A DNA stretch of 64,000 nt from Caproiciproducens sp. CPB-2 (GTDB lineage Bacteria; Bacillota; Clostridia; Oscillospirales; Acutalibacteraceae): assembly GCF_036287215.1 (NCBI RefSeq), contig NZ_CP142860.1:744001-808000 (forward strand). Direction: 5' to 3'. A program made the position numbers and the translations under genes. Below the pieces are notes generated by a model. That model was not told the DNA's origin. It did not search any database and saw only the letters and a program-made list of their open reading frames with translations. Positions 35,536 to 43,415 of the stretch are shown here, in pieces (positions within the stretch are counted from its first letter, which is position 1; every line of letters begins with the position of its first letter).

Positions 35536-37202
35536 ACGCTGAGAGGACTTCCCACAGAAATTTTGCGAAATACTTCAGTTTCTGGAATCTGGTAAAATAC
35601 GGCTCCATGCTGCTGCTGCTGGTGTTTCTGGTCTATCCGTTTTTCTCCATTATCTTCCACAGCTTTCTCAGCGGCGACGGAAAATTTACTTTGGAATTTT
35701 ATAAGATTTTCTTTACCAAGCAGTACTATTACCGCACCCTGTGGAACAGCCTCGCAACTTCCGGAATCTCCACCGTTTTTGCGGTCATCATCGGCGTTCC
35801 GCTCGCTTACATAACCAGCCGCTTCAACGTGTACTGGAAAAAATGCATCAATATGCTGATCATCATGTCCCTGATGTCGCCTCCGTTTATCGGCGCGTAT
35901 TCCTGGATCATGCTGCTCGGCAGAAACGGCCTGTTTACGAACGCGCTTGCGAAAATCGGCATTATCACTCCGCCGATTTACGGCTTTGGCGGAATCGTTC
36001 TGGTGTTTACCCTGAAATTTTTCCCCTATGTTTATTTATACGTTTCGGGAGCCATGTCGAGCATCGACCGCTCTCTGGAGGAAGCGGCCGAAAACCTCGG
36101 TTCCAGCAAGCTGAGAAGAGTGATGACGATTACCATGCCGGTGATCATGCCGACGCTCGCGGCAGGCGCGATTATGGCGTTCATGTCGTCGCTGGCGGAC
36201 TTCGGCACCCCCATGCTGATCGGCGAAGGCTACAAGGTCCTTCCCGTCCTCGTATATGAGGAGTACATGAGCGAGATGGGCGGCAACGCCAACATGGCCG
36301 GAGCGCTCAGCGTCGTGATCATCTGCTGCTCCACCGCGGTGCTCCTGATTCAGAAATATGTGGTGGCGCGCAAGAATTACGTCATGACCGCGCTTCGCCC
36401 CCCGGTTGTGGAAGAGCTTTCCAGGGGAAAGAGGATCCTTCTGACCGCGCTTTGCATGTTCGTCGCGTCCGTCGCTTTTTTACCGCAGATCGTTGTGATC
36501 TTTACGTCTTTTATCAAGACAAACGGGCCGATCTTTGTGAAGGGATTCAGTCTGGAAAGCTATGAAAAAATCTTCTATAAGCTGTCCAAAAATATCACGA
36601 ATACGTTTATGTTCTCCTTCATAGCAATTATCATCATTATTATCTTCGGAATGCTTCTTTCCTACCTTGTCGTGAAAAAGAAGAGCAAAATCAGCAGCAC
36701 GCTGGATTTGCTGTTGATGTTCCCCTATGTGATCCCCGGCGCCGTGCTCGGCATCAGCATGCTCGTTGCGTTCAATAAGCCCCCGCTCATGCTGTCCGGC
36801 ACCGCCGTCATTATGATTATTGCCTATGTCATCCGGAAAATGCCCTATACGATCCGTTCCAGCAGCGCGCTGCTGTACCAGATCGACCCCAGCATTGAGG
36901 AGGCCTCCATCAACCTCGGCGTATCCCCAATGCGCACCTTCTTTAAAATAACGGCGAGAATGATGGCGCCCGGCGTTTTGTCCGGCGCGATCCTGAGCTG
37001 GATTACCACAATCAACGAACTGAGCTCCAGCATTATGCTGTACAGCGGGAAAACCGCGACGATCTCGGTAGCGATCTATACCGAAGTGGTCCGTTCCAGC
37101 TTTGGAACCGCCGCGGCGCTGGCGTCCATTCTGACGGTTGCCACCATTTTGTCCCTGCTGCTGTTCAACTGGGTCAGCAAGGGCAGGGTTTCCGTGGTCT
37201 GA
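35532..37202 (+). CDS. Fused ABC transporter permease (AfuB/FbpB type)
   Basis: 556 residues made of two permease halves of about six helices each. The two EAA loops, EEAAENLGSSKLRRVMTITM (about residue 185) and EEASINLGVSPMRTFFKITA (about residue 455), are both conserved. Such fused permeases serve Fe(III), thiamine, hexose-phosphate or 2-aminoethylphosphonate importers. It overlaps the ATPase gene in ATGA and is followed by a terminator-like hairpin before the sensor kinase gene. Confidence 0.92.
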   Translation: MNAERTSHRNFAKYFSFWNLVKYGSMLLLLVFLVYPFFSIIFHSFLSGDGKFTLEFYKIFFTKQYYYRTLWNSLATSGISTVFAVIIGVPLAYITSRFNVYWKKCINMLIIMSLMSPPFIGAYSWIMLLGRNGLFTNALAKIGIITPPIYGFGGIVLVFTLKFFPYVYLYVSGAMSSIDRSLEEAAENLGSSKLRRVMTITMPVIMPTLAAGAIMAFMSSLADFGTPMLIGEGYKVLPVLVYEEYMSEMGGNANMAGALSVVIICCSTAVLLIQKYVVARKNYVMTALRPPVVEELSRGKRILLTALCMFVASVAFLPQIVVIFTSFIKTNGPIFVKGFSLESYEKIFYKLSKNITNTFMFSFIAIIIIIIFGMLLSYLVVKKKSKISSTLDLLLMFPYVIPGAVLGISMLVAFNKPPLMLSGTAVIMIIAYVIRKMPYTIRSSSALLYQIDPSIEEASINLGVSPMRTFFKITARMMAPGVLSGAILSWITTINELSSSIMLYSGKTATISVAIYTEVVRSSFGTAAALASILTVATILSLLLFNWVSKGRVSVV

Positions 37203-37215
37203 CGGAACGAAAAAA

Positions 37216-37250
37216 GGGAGCGGACAGAAACTGTCGGCTCCCCTGTTTTC
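37216..37250 (+). terminator. Probable terminator or attenuator after the permease gene
   Basis: GGGAGCGGACAG pairs with CTGTCGGCTCCC (one mismatch) around a three-base loop, followed by CTGTTTTCG. It would separate transporter and two-component transcripts. Confidence 0.6.
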
Positions 37251-37308
37251 GTAATGGGCTTTTCGGATCCCGGCAACCATTGTATAATGGAATAGGGATG
37301 GTGATCAT

Positions 37309-39096
37309 ATGAGTTCTGAAAAAAAGGGTAAGATCAGTTTTTTTGCACGGCTGTTTATTTGCTTTGCCGTTATCAGCATCGTTCCCGTTGCGATCCTGGG
37401 GACGCTTACCTACACCATCTCTTCCAATATCTCCATGGGAAATGTGGAGTACCAGTCCTCCAAAACGGTGAACAACGCGGCGGTGAGCCTGGAGCAGACC
37501 ATCGGCGAATACCGGTCCGCCCTGTCCTATTTCTGCGAGGACGACGACACGATTCAGAAAATCGGCGCTCCCGCGATCACCCCGTCGGACAGCACAAGCC
37601 TCTACCAGAAAATGTATATTTTACTGGCGGGAAAATCGACCAACGTGGCCATGCACTTGATCAAGGCGGACGGGTCGTTCGGGATTTCCACCTCCGTGAT
37701 ACCGGAAGCCTATCATGTCCGGAACCACGGCGACTGGGGGATTTTCCGCGAAATGAATGCATCCTACGGCACCGTCCTGTACTCCAATCATTATGTTTCA
37801 CAGGAAGGGAAAAACTACTGTATCGCGGTGGGAGACAGTATCCGGAAGGACGGCCGGATCATTGCCTATGCGGTGATCGATATTCCGTCCGACGTCTTTC
37901 AGACGGCGCTCGACTCGGTCAACGTATCGCTTCCGGTCCGGTACGCCGTTGTGGATCAGAACAACTATATTCTGTATGATGAAATCTTCAGCGGACAGAA
38001 CCGGATTTTTATGGATACGGACTTCCGCGATCAAATGCTTCAGGCCGGGGAAAGCAAAAAGTTTTATTTAGAAAAACCGAAACGCATCATTACGTGGGAA
38101 ACGACCCCGGGCGGATATCCCCTCCGGGTGATTTCCTCGGTTCCGGTCGAGCTGGTTGTCATCAACAGCAACTATATTATGGATACCGCCATCGCGGTCG
38201 CGCTGGGTTCCATTTTCCTATGCGTGCTGATTTCACCCATGCTGGTGCGCAGCCTGACCAAACCGCTGAACGCCATTGTCCACACGATGAACAAGGTCCA
38301 GAACGGCGACACCAGCGCGCGCGTCGACGTACGCAACGACGATGAATTCGGCTATATCGGCCGGAGCTTGAACTCCATGCTGGACCGCTTGAACGAACTG
38401 TTTGCCACCAATCTGGAAAAGCAGAACCGGCTGCGCCTGGCGGAGCTGAAATCGCTGTATTCGCAGATCAATCCCCATTTTCTGTACAACACTCTGGATT
38501 CCATCAAATGGCTCGCCAAGCTGAACGGGGTGGACGATATCGTGCTGATTGTCTCCCAGCTTGGGAAGCTTCTGAAAAACAGTATCCGCAACGAAAAGGA
38601 ATCCGTTCAGATTTCAGAGGAAATCGGGCTGGTCGGGAGCTATCTGTCCATCCAGAAAATACGGTATGACGACAAGTTCGACGCCGCCGTACGGGTGGAC
38701 GACGACATTATGGACTGTTATGTGCCGAAATTCATCATCCAGCCGATCGTCGAAAATGCGATTATTCATGGAATCGAGGATAAAATCGGGAAAGCGCATT
38801 TAGTTATCCGCGGCTGGCGTCAGGATGACAAAATCATCTTCGAGGTGGAAGACGACGGCGTGGGAATCAGTGAAGAAAAGCTGAGCAGCATCCGGCGGTC
38901 CGCCCGCGCGAAAGCACTCGACAGCGACAGCATTGGAATTGCAAATGTAGATAAACGGATCAAACTGTACTACGGCGAAGAGTATGGGCTGGAAATTCAA
39001 AGCGAAGAGAATATCGGTACGATCACACGGATCACGATGCCCTTTTCAACTTTACCGCTTGGAAACGAGAATCTGGGGGGGTTCGGTAATGATTAA
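37309..39096 (+). CDS. Sensor histidine kinase, YesM/LytS-like
   Basis: 595 residues: an N-terminal helix (residues about 10-35), an extracellular sensing domain of about 250 residues, a second helix (about 287-310), HAMP (about 311-365), a His_kinase domain with the phosphorylation motif YSQINPHFLYNTLDSI, and a HATPase_c domain with the N box IVENAIIHGIEDK and DDGVGISEEKL. It probably senses the substrate of the upstream importer and phosphorylates the response regulator encoded next (genes overlap by 8 bp). Confidence 0.93.
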   Translation: MSSEKKGKISFFARLFICFAVISIVPVAILGTLTYTISSNISMGNVEYQSSKTVNNAAVSLEQTIGEYRSALSYFCEDDDTIQKIGAPAITPSDSTSLYQKMYILLAGKSTNVAMHLIKADGSFGISTSVIPEAYHVRNHGDWGIFREMNASYGTVLYSNHYVSQEGKNYCIAVGDSIRKDGRIIAYAVIDIPSDVFQTALDSVNVSLPVRYAVVDQNNYILYDEIFSGQNRIFMDTDFRDQMLQAGESKKFYLEKPKRIITWETTPGGYPLRVISSVPVELVVINSNYIMDTAIAVALGSIFLCVLISPMLVRSLTKPLNAIVHTMNKVQNGDTSARVDVRNDDEFGYIGRSLNSMLDRLNELFATNLEKQNRLRLAELKSLYSQINPHFLYNTLDSIKWLAKLNGVDDIVLIVSQLGKLLKNSIRNEKESVQISEEIGLVGSYLSIQKIRYDDKFDAAVRVDDDIMDCYVPKFIIQPIVENAIIHGIEDKIGKAHLVIRGWRQDDKIIFEVEDDGVGISEEKLSSIRRSARAKALDSDSIGIANVDKRIKLYYGEEYGLEIQSEENIGTITRITMPFSTLPLGNENLGGFGND

Positions 39097-39877
39097 AGTA
39101 GTCGTTGTTGAGGATGAAGTTCTGGTCAAGAAGGGCCTGATCCTGACCACGGACTGGCAGAAGTATGGCTGTGAAGTCGTGGGGGAAGCCTCCAATGGGA
39201 TGGAGGGAGTCCGTGAGATCGCCCGTATCCGGCCCGATATCGTGATCACGGATGTCCGCATGCCCGGCCTCGACGGAATCAGCATGATCGAACAGATTAA
39301 GGCAGGCGGCATCAAGCCGGAGTTTGTTATCATCTCCGGCTACAGCGAATTCGAGTATGCCCGGCAGGCGGTAAAGCTTGGCGTCCGCGATTTCCTGATT
39401 AAGCCGATTGACGACGACGATCTGGACGCCGCGCTGAAAAGCACCTGTGAAGCGGTGCACGATAAGCAGCGCATCCACAAAATACAGGATAAAATGAACG
39501 ATATTTCGGACAGCCGCGTCATGCTGTTTAAGGAATACCTGCTGGATGAAAAAAAGGATAACGACTATGTTGCTCTGGCTGTCAAGCATATCAGTGCCAA
39601 CTACCAGAAGGACATCAGCGTGAAGAGCGTCGCGGACAGCCTTTTTATCAGCGAAAGCTACCTGAGCCGCCTTTTTAAAAATACGGTAGGGCAGACCTTC
39701 GGGGATTATCTGACCTATTACCGCATCAAAAAAGCCTGTGAGCTGCTGAAGAAACCAAATGGGAAAATCTATGAAGTCGCCAATCTGATCGGCTACAAGG
39801 ATCAGCGCTATTTCAGCATGATCTTTAAAAAACTGGTGGGAGTCACTCCAAAAGAATTTCGTGAAAGACTGGAATAA
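39089..39877 (+). CDS. Response regulator with AraC-type output (YesN-like)
   Basis: About 262 residues from ATG 39089. Receiver domain at 1-120 (VVVEDEVLVKKGL, phospho-Asp in IVITDVRMPGLDG, switch Lys in FLIKPIDDDD) joined directly to an AraC double helix-turn-helix (about 165-262, KSVADSLFISESYLSRLFKN, EVANLIGYKDQRYFSMIFKK). Shorter than typical YesN proteins because the central linker domain is missing. It most likely activates the upstream ABC operon. Confidence 0.93.
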   Translation: MIKVVVVEDEVLVKKGLILTTDWQKYGCEVVGEASNGMEGVREIARIRPDIVITDVRMPGLDGISMIEQIKAGGIKPEFVIISGYSEFEYARQAVKLGVRDFLIKPIDDDDLDAALKSTCEAVHDKQRIHKIQDKMNDISDSRVMLFKEYLLDEKKDNDYVALAVKHISANYQKDISVKSVADSLFISESYLSRLFKNTVGQTFGDYLTYYRIKKACELLKKPNGKIYEVANLIGYKDQRYFSMIFKKLVGVTPKEFRERLE

Positions 39878-39916
39878 GTCCTACGACAGTTCCAATTGAT
39901 TCTGCAGTAAGGCTGC

Positions 39917-39947
39917 GTTTCTCCCCCGCCAAGGGCGGGGGAGAAAC
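39917..39947 (+). terminator. Intrinsic terminator after the response regulator
   Basis: A 14-bp perfect stem (GTTTCTCCCCCGCC and its complement) with a three-base AAG loop, followed by ATATTTTGTCT. Confidence 0.85.
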
Positions 39948-40009
39948 ATATTTTGTCTCGCAAATTGAAATGGAATTACTGTAAATCATTTTGAAAGGCA
40001 TGATAACCG

Positions 40010-40609
40010 ATGATAAAGAACATTGTATTTGATATGGGAAACGTTCTGCTGGCCTATACTCCGGAGGAATACATCAAGACGATCACACAGGATGAGGCCG
40101 CGGCGGCCGCCGTGCTGAAAGAACTGTTTCAATCCGGGGAATGGCGGCAGCTGGACGCCGGCACCATTACGGAGGAGGCCGCGGTCGCCCGGGTTTGCGC
40201 GAGAATTCCTCAATATACCGCGGAAGTGAAAAAAGCAATGGACAACTGGCACTCCGACTTGACGCCCATGCCGGGCATGCCTGAAATCGTGACCCGGCTC
40301 AAGAAAAAGGGCTATCAAATTTATCTCCTCTCCAATACGAGCCTGCGCTTCTTTCAATATCGGGATAAGGTGGAAATGTTCCGCAGCTTTGACGGCTTTA
40401 TTGTCTCCGCAAAAGAAAAGCTGGTAAAACCGGATGCCGCCATCTTTGAATGCCTCTGCAGGAGGTACGGCCTTGTCAGCGGCGAATGCCTTTTTATCGA
40501 CGACCTGCAGCAGAACATTGCCGGAGCCGAAAAAGCGGGATTTCACGGGCACCTTTTCCGTGGGGCGGAGGAGCTTTCCCGATATCTTGAAGCAAATCAC
40601 ATCCTTTAA
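40010..40609 (+). CDS. HAD-family phosphatase (YihX-like)
   Basis: 199 residues. HAD motif I VFDMGNVLL (the second acid of D-x-D is replaced by Gly, as in the YihX/epoxide-hydrolase-like branch), motif II LLSNTS, motif III Lys in KLVKPD and motif IV FIDDLQQN. It is probably a small-molecule phosphatase, for example on alpha-glucose 1-phosphate as in YihX. Monocistronic, with its own terminator directly at the stop codon. Confidence 0.85.
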   Translation: MIKNIVFDMGNVLLAYTPEEYIKTITQDEAAAAAVLKELFQSGEWRQLDAGTITEEAAVARVCARIPQYTAEVKKAMDNWHSDLTPMPGMPEIVTRLKKKGYQIYLLSNTSLRFFQYRDKVEMFRSFDGFIVSAKEKLVKPDAAIFECLCRRYGLVSGECLFIDDLQQNIAGAEKAGFHGHLFRGAEELSRYLEANHIL

Positions 40610-40653
40610 AAATATCCCTTCGGAGAGCGCTCAGCTTTCCGAAGGGATATTTT
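40609..40653. terminator. Intrinsic terminator at the HAD gene stop
   Basis: AAAATATCCCTTCGGA pairs perfectly with TCCGAAGGGATATTTT around a 13-base loop. It starts at the last base of the stop codon, and the symmetrical A/T tails allow termination in both directions, so it also serves the leftward Nudix gene. Confidence 0.85.
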
Positions 40654-40694
40654 ATGTATGCGGCTTCTATGCTTTGTTCTGTAATCCTATCTTT

Positions 40695-41321
40695 TTATGG
40701 TTCTTCGTTATATTCATAATAGATTTCAATCTTATCCGGGGAAGAAATTGCTTTTTTGGGGCTCAATCGCCCGACTTCCCGCGGGGTAAAGTTTTGACAG
40801 AACAGATTGTAAGGAGCCTGGTCTTTCTTAAGAGTCTCTTTTAAAAAGATACAGCCGTTTTTCATAAAAATAAAAACCACCTGAAAACGGTCGTCACGGT
40901 AAAGCTTCTGGTGCTTCGGGACATTCGATATGCTGATTTGCGGAAGGCGGTTCGCTATCGTGTCTTTGTATCCGACCGGCATGTTCAAGTTCTCTATGTC
41001 CGCTTCCTCTATCCAATCCAATTGGCCTCCGTCTTCATCAAACAGGACTTCAGGGATATATTCAGCCGTGCAGACATAGGGCACGATGAGCGTCTGCTCC
41101 CTGCCGATTTTGTAAAGCCATGGATGCCTTAATTCCTGTACCGCTATCCCGATACCGGACTCTTCCTTATATTCCTGTATCAGCCTTTCAACGGTCGACT
41201 GATCGGTTCGTTCCAGCTTTCCGCCTAACAGTTCATATTCCTCTCTTCTGTTTTTTCTTAGAAGATATTTGCCGTTTCTATTGAATACACCTTTTACAGA
41301 TACGGAAATTTCCAAATTCAT
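40695..41321 (-). CDS. Nudix-domain protein with a degenerate Nudix box
   Basis: 208 residues from ATG 41321, just after GAAAGGAATGG; an upstream in-frame ATG at 41417 would add 32 unrelated residues. The N-terminal part has the fold start KGVFNRNGKYLLRKNRREEY followed by ELLGGKLE. The box continues RLIQEYKEESGIGI, so the usual RE dipeptide is QE and the spacing is one residue long. It hydrolyses an unknown nucleotide-linked diphosphate or acts as a sensor. The C-terminal 70 residues are not recognised. Confidence 0.75.
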   Translation of the reverse strand: MNLEISVSVKGVFNRNGKYLLRKNRREEYELLGGKLERTDQSTVERLIQEYKEESGIGIAVQELRHPWLYKIGREQTLIVPYVCTAEYIPEVLFDEDGGQLDWIEEADIENLNMPVGYKDTIANRLPQISISNVPKHQKLYRDDRFQVVFIFMKNGCIFLKETLKKDQAPYNLFCQNFTPREVGRLSPKKAISSPDKIEIYYEYNEEP

Positions 41322-41490
41322 CCATTCCTTTCGCGGGTATAAATTCCATATTTTAATCGTATATAGGAAAAATGTAAAAGTCAATGAAATTCTGAAATAA
41401 TAAACACATAGGCGCAAGAATTCCCTCGGTACGCCGTGAAAGTGAAAAAATCAAAGGGCCTCAGTCCTCCATAAAACATAATATTTTGAT

Positions 41491-41535
41491 AAAGGGCCCG
41501 TTCTCTTTCCCTGTTAGGAAGAGAACGGGTCCTTT
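41491..41535 (+). terminator. Orphan terminator-like hairpin
   Basis: A 17-bp stem (AAAGGGCCCGTTCTCTT with its near-complement, one G-T pair) followed by GTTGTTTCGGTTTTTT. No gene ends just upstream, so it may insulate the downstream promoter. Confidence 0.6.
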
Positions 41536-41602
41536 GTTGTTTCGGTTTTTTCCCTGTTGCTTTACAGGAGCTGTCCATAAAATGCAGCTTATAATTTTAG
41601 TT

Positions 41603-41626
41603 AATATTGAAATATATTTCAATATT
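41603..41626. promoter_or_regulatory. 24-bp palindromic operator (probable SorC site), copy 1
   Basis: AATATTGAAATA followed directly by its exact complement TATTTCAATATT. It is centred about 45 bp before the presumed transcription start set by TATAAT at 41648-41653. The -35 region is poor, which fits an activator site. The SorC-family regulator encoded at 46163 is the obvious candidate. Confidence 0.6.
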
Positions 41627-41647
41627 TTCTTATGATTTTTAGGCAGT

Positions 41648-41653
41648 TATAAT
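41648..41653 (+). promoter_or_regulatory. -10 box of RuBisCO-like gene copy 1
   Basis: TATAAT with no clear -35 hexamer 17 bp upstream. The same box lies at 47458-47463 before copy 2. Confidence 0.55.
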
Positions 41654-41704
41654 AGGGCCATAGGAAATAACTTAGCCAAAGAAAACAAAGAAGGAGTGGA
41701 CATC

Positions 41705-43024
41705 GTGTATATCGATCCTATTATCATTCAATACCCGGAAGGGCTGGAAAAAGACCGTTTCGTCATCGCAACCTATTACTGCGGAACCAAACGGAACACG
41801 AATATGATGAAGTTCGCCGCTGCTCTGGCGTGCGAGCAGACCTGCGGAACCTGGATCCAGGTACCCCAGGAAACCGCCGAGGTGCGTGAGAAATGCATCG
41901 GCAGAGTCGTCGGCGTTTATGAAGCGCCTTCCTACCAGATCGAGCTTCCGAAGGAAGTTGAGGAAAGAAACTTTATCGTCCGTATCGCCTATCCGTGGGC
42001 CAACTTCGGCGAAGCGCATTTCGCGATGATGCTGAGCGCCGTGATCGGCAATATCTCCAGTTCCGGCAAGGTCAAGCTGATCGATCTGGAATTCCCGGAT
42101 TCCTTCCTGAACCAGTTCCAGGGCCCGAAGTTCGGCGTCAAGGGCATCCGCGACCTCCTCGGCGTTTACGACCGCCCGCTGCTGAACAACATGATCAAGC
42201 CCTGCACGGGCCTTTCGCCGGAAGCGACGGCCGCGCTGGCTTTTGAATCCGCCGTCGGCGGCGTGGACGTCATCAAGGACGACGAACTGATCTCCAACCC
42301 GGTCCACTGTCCGCTGGTGAAAAGAGTTAAGGCGGTCATGGCCGCTCTGAAACGCGCGGACGAGGAGAAGGGCGAAAAGACGCTCTATGCCTTTAACATA
42401 ACAGACAGGACGGAGAACCTGAAGGACAACGCTTACAAAGCGCTGGAAGCGGGAGCCAACTGCCTGATGGTGAACTACAACACGATCGGTCTGGACGCGA
42501 CGAGAATGCTCGCGGAGGACAAGGATATCAACGTTCCGATTCTGGGACACTCGGATTATACGGGAGCGCTGTACGAGTCCCCGTGGTCGGGCGTGAGCGC
42601 GGGCCTGATCGGCGCGAAGCTGCCGAGGCTGGCCGGTGTGGATATGATCATCGCCCTGACGCCTTACGGCAAGTTCCCGATGATGATGGATACGTTTGTG
42701 GACAGCGGATACCGGATGCTGTCCCCTCTGGGCAACATCAAGCCGGTGTTCCCGATGCCGGGCGGCGGCACGACGCAGGGTCACGTGGAAGACGTCGTCA
42801 AGAAGTTCGGCAACGACGTGATGATCGCGAGCGGCGCGGGCATTCACGGCCATCCGATGGGGCCGAGGGCCGGGGCAATCGCCTTCCGTCAGGCCATCGA
42901 CGCCGCTGTTTCCGGGCAGAACATGCTGGAAGCGGCAAAGCAGCATAAGGAGCTGCAGGCGGCGTTTGACGCGTGGGGCTACTATCAGGAAGGCAAGACC
43001 GGCATCTTTGATCTGAAGGGCTGA
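41705..43024 (+). CDS. RuBisCO-like protein (form IV-type), copy 1
   Basis: About 439 residues. GTG 41705 is the best start, eight bases after AAGGAG; GTG 41696 overlaps that ribosome site. N-terminal RuBisCO domain (RFVIATYYCG, EQTCGTWIQVP, SAVIGN) and C-terminal TIM barrel. By eye the following RuBisCO positions are kept: Glu60, Thr65, Asn123, Lys175 (MIKPC), carbamylated Lys201 with Asp203/Glu204 (IKDDE), His294 and Lys334 (PYGK). Lys177, Arg295, His327 and Ser379 are changed. It should do enolase, isomerase or decarboxylase chemistry on a phosphorylated ketose rather than CO2 fixation. It heads a unit with an FGGY kinase and an unknown membrane protein. Confidence 0.92.
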   Translation: MYIDPIIIQYPEGLEKDRFVIATYYCGTKRNTNMMKFAAALACEQTCGTWIQVPQETAEVREKCIGRVVGVYEAPSYQIELPKEVEERNFIVRIAYPWANFGEAHFAMMLSAVIGNISSSGKVKLIDLEFPDSFLNQFQGPKFGVKGIRDLLGVYDRPLLNNMIKPCTGLSPEATAALAFESAVGGVDVIKDDELISNPVHCPLVKRVKAVMAALKRADEEKGEKTLYAFNITDRTENLKDNAYKALEAGANCLMVNYNTIGLDATRMLAEDKDINVPILGHSDYTGALYESPWSGVSAGLIGAKLPRLAGVDMIIALTPYGKFPMMMDTFVDSGYRMLSPLGNIKPVFPMPGGGTTQGHVEDVVKKFGNDVMIASGAGIHGHPMGPRAGAIAFRQAIDAAVSGQNMLEAAKQHKELQAAFDAWGYYQEGKTGIFDLKG

Positions 43025-43415
43025 TTGTTTTTCAGGAATTTTAAAAGAATTGAGATGTTAAAAGCAGTTGAATGTACGCATGCGTACATTCAACTGCTCC
43101 ATTTAAGAACTTTATTTTCCAATACAAACTAATAAAATATTCAGAATCTTGAATTAAAAACAGGTTTCTTCCCGTATTGCGTAAAAGGACGCCAATAGGG
43201 GGAGTGCCTTTTCCTTATATTTGTTTATGAACTGCCCGGTTTCTTTTCCAGTGCGATTGTCTGGTTCCGAAACCGCCCGCAGCCGATTGAGGGCCGCGGA
43301 CGGATCAATAGATTCGGAGAAAAGTTTTTTGAAAGGGTTGGAGTTGATTGCAGAAATCTTCCTGGCAGGGTCAGAACCAGGAAGTGCAGTAAAACAAATT
43401 ACGGGAGGAATTGTA
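43025..43415. other. 391-bp gap between RuBisCO-like copy 1 and kinase 1
   Basis: Begins with the end of the direct repeat and a 36-bp palindrome (43063-43098). An open frame from 43221 runs into the kinase but its first 65 codons do not resemble the family. Nothing else supported. Confidence 0.5.
43063..43098 (+). terminator. Hairpin after RuBisCO-like copy 1
   Basis: A perfect palindrome with 18-bp arms (AGCAGTTGAATGTACGCA and its complement). No strong T run follows, so it may be a weak terminator or an mRNA-stabilising structure. Confidence 0.55.

Larger units (their letters stand above)
41322..41695. other. 374-bp intergenic region upstream of the first RuBisCO-like gene
   Basis: Contains an orphan hairpin at 41491-41535, the start of the direct repeat at 41590, an operator palindrome and a -10 box (41648-41653). 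No gene is supported. Confidence 0.6.
41590..43075 (+). repeat. 1,486-bp direct repeat, copy 1 (RuBisCO-like gene unit)
   Basis: Matches 47400-48885 at an offset of 5,810 bp. It covers operator, promoter, the whole coding sequence and the start of the terminator stem. The only difference I found is A at 41616 versus T at 47426. The two copies part company inside the terminator hairpin. Confidence 0.95.

Noticed and set aside
41672..42946. 424-codon open frame on the minus strand opposite RuBisCO-like copy 1 (and 47482-48756 opposite copy 2)
   Set aside because: It is a shadow of codon bias in the real gene; the translation is rich in His/Arg/Asp with no family signature, and it is duplicated only because the gene is.
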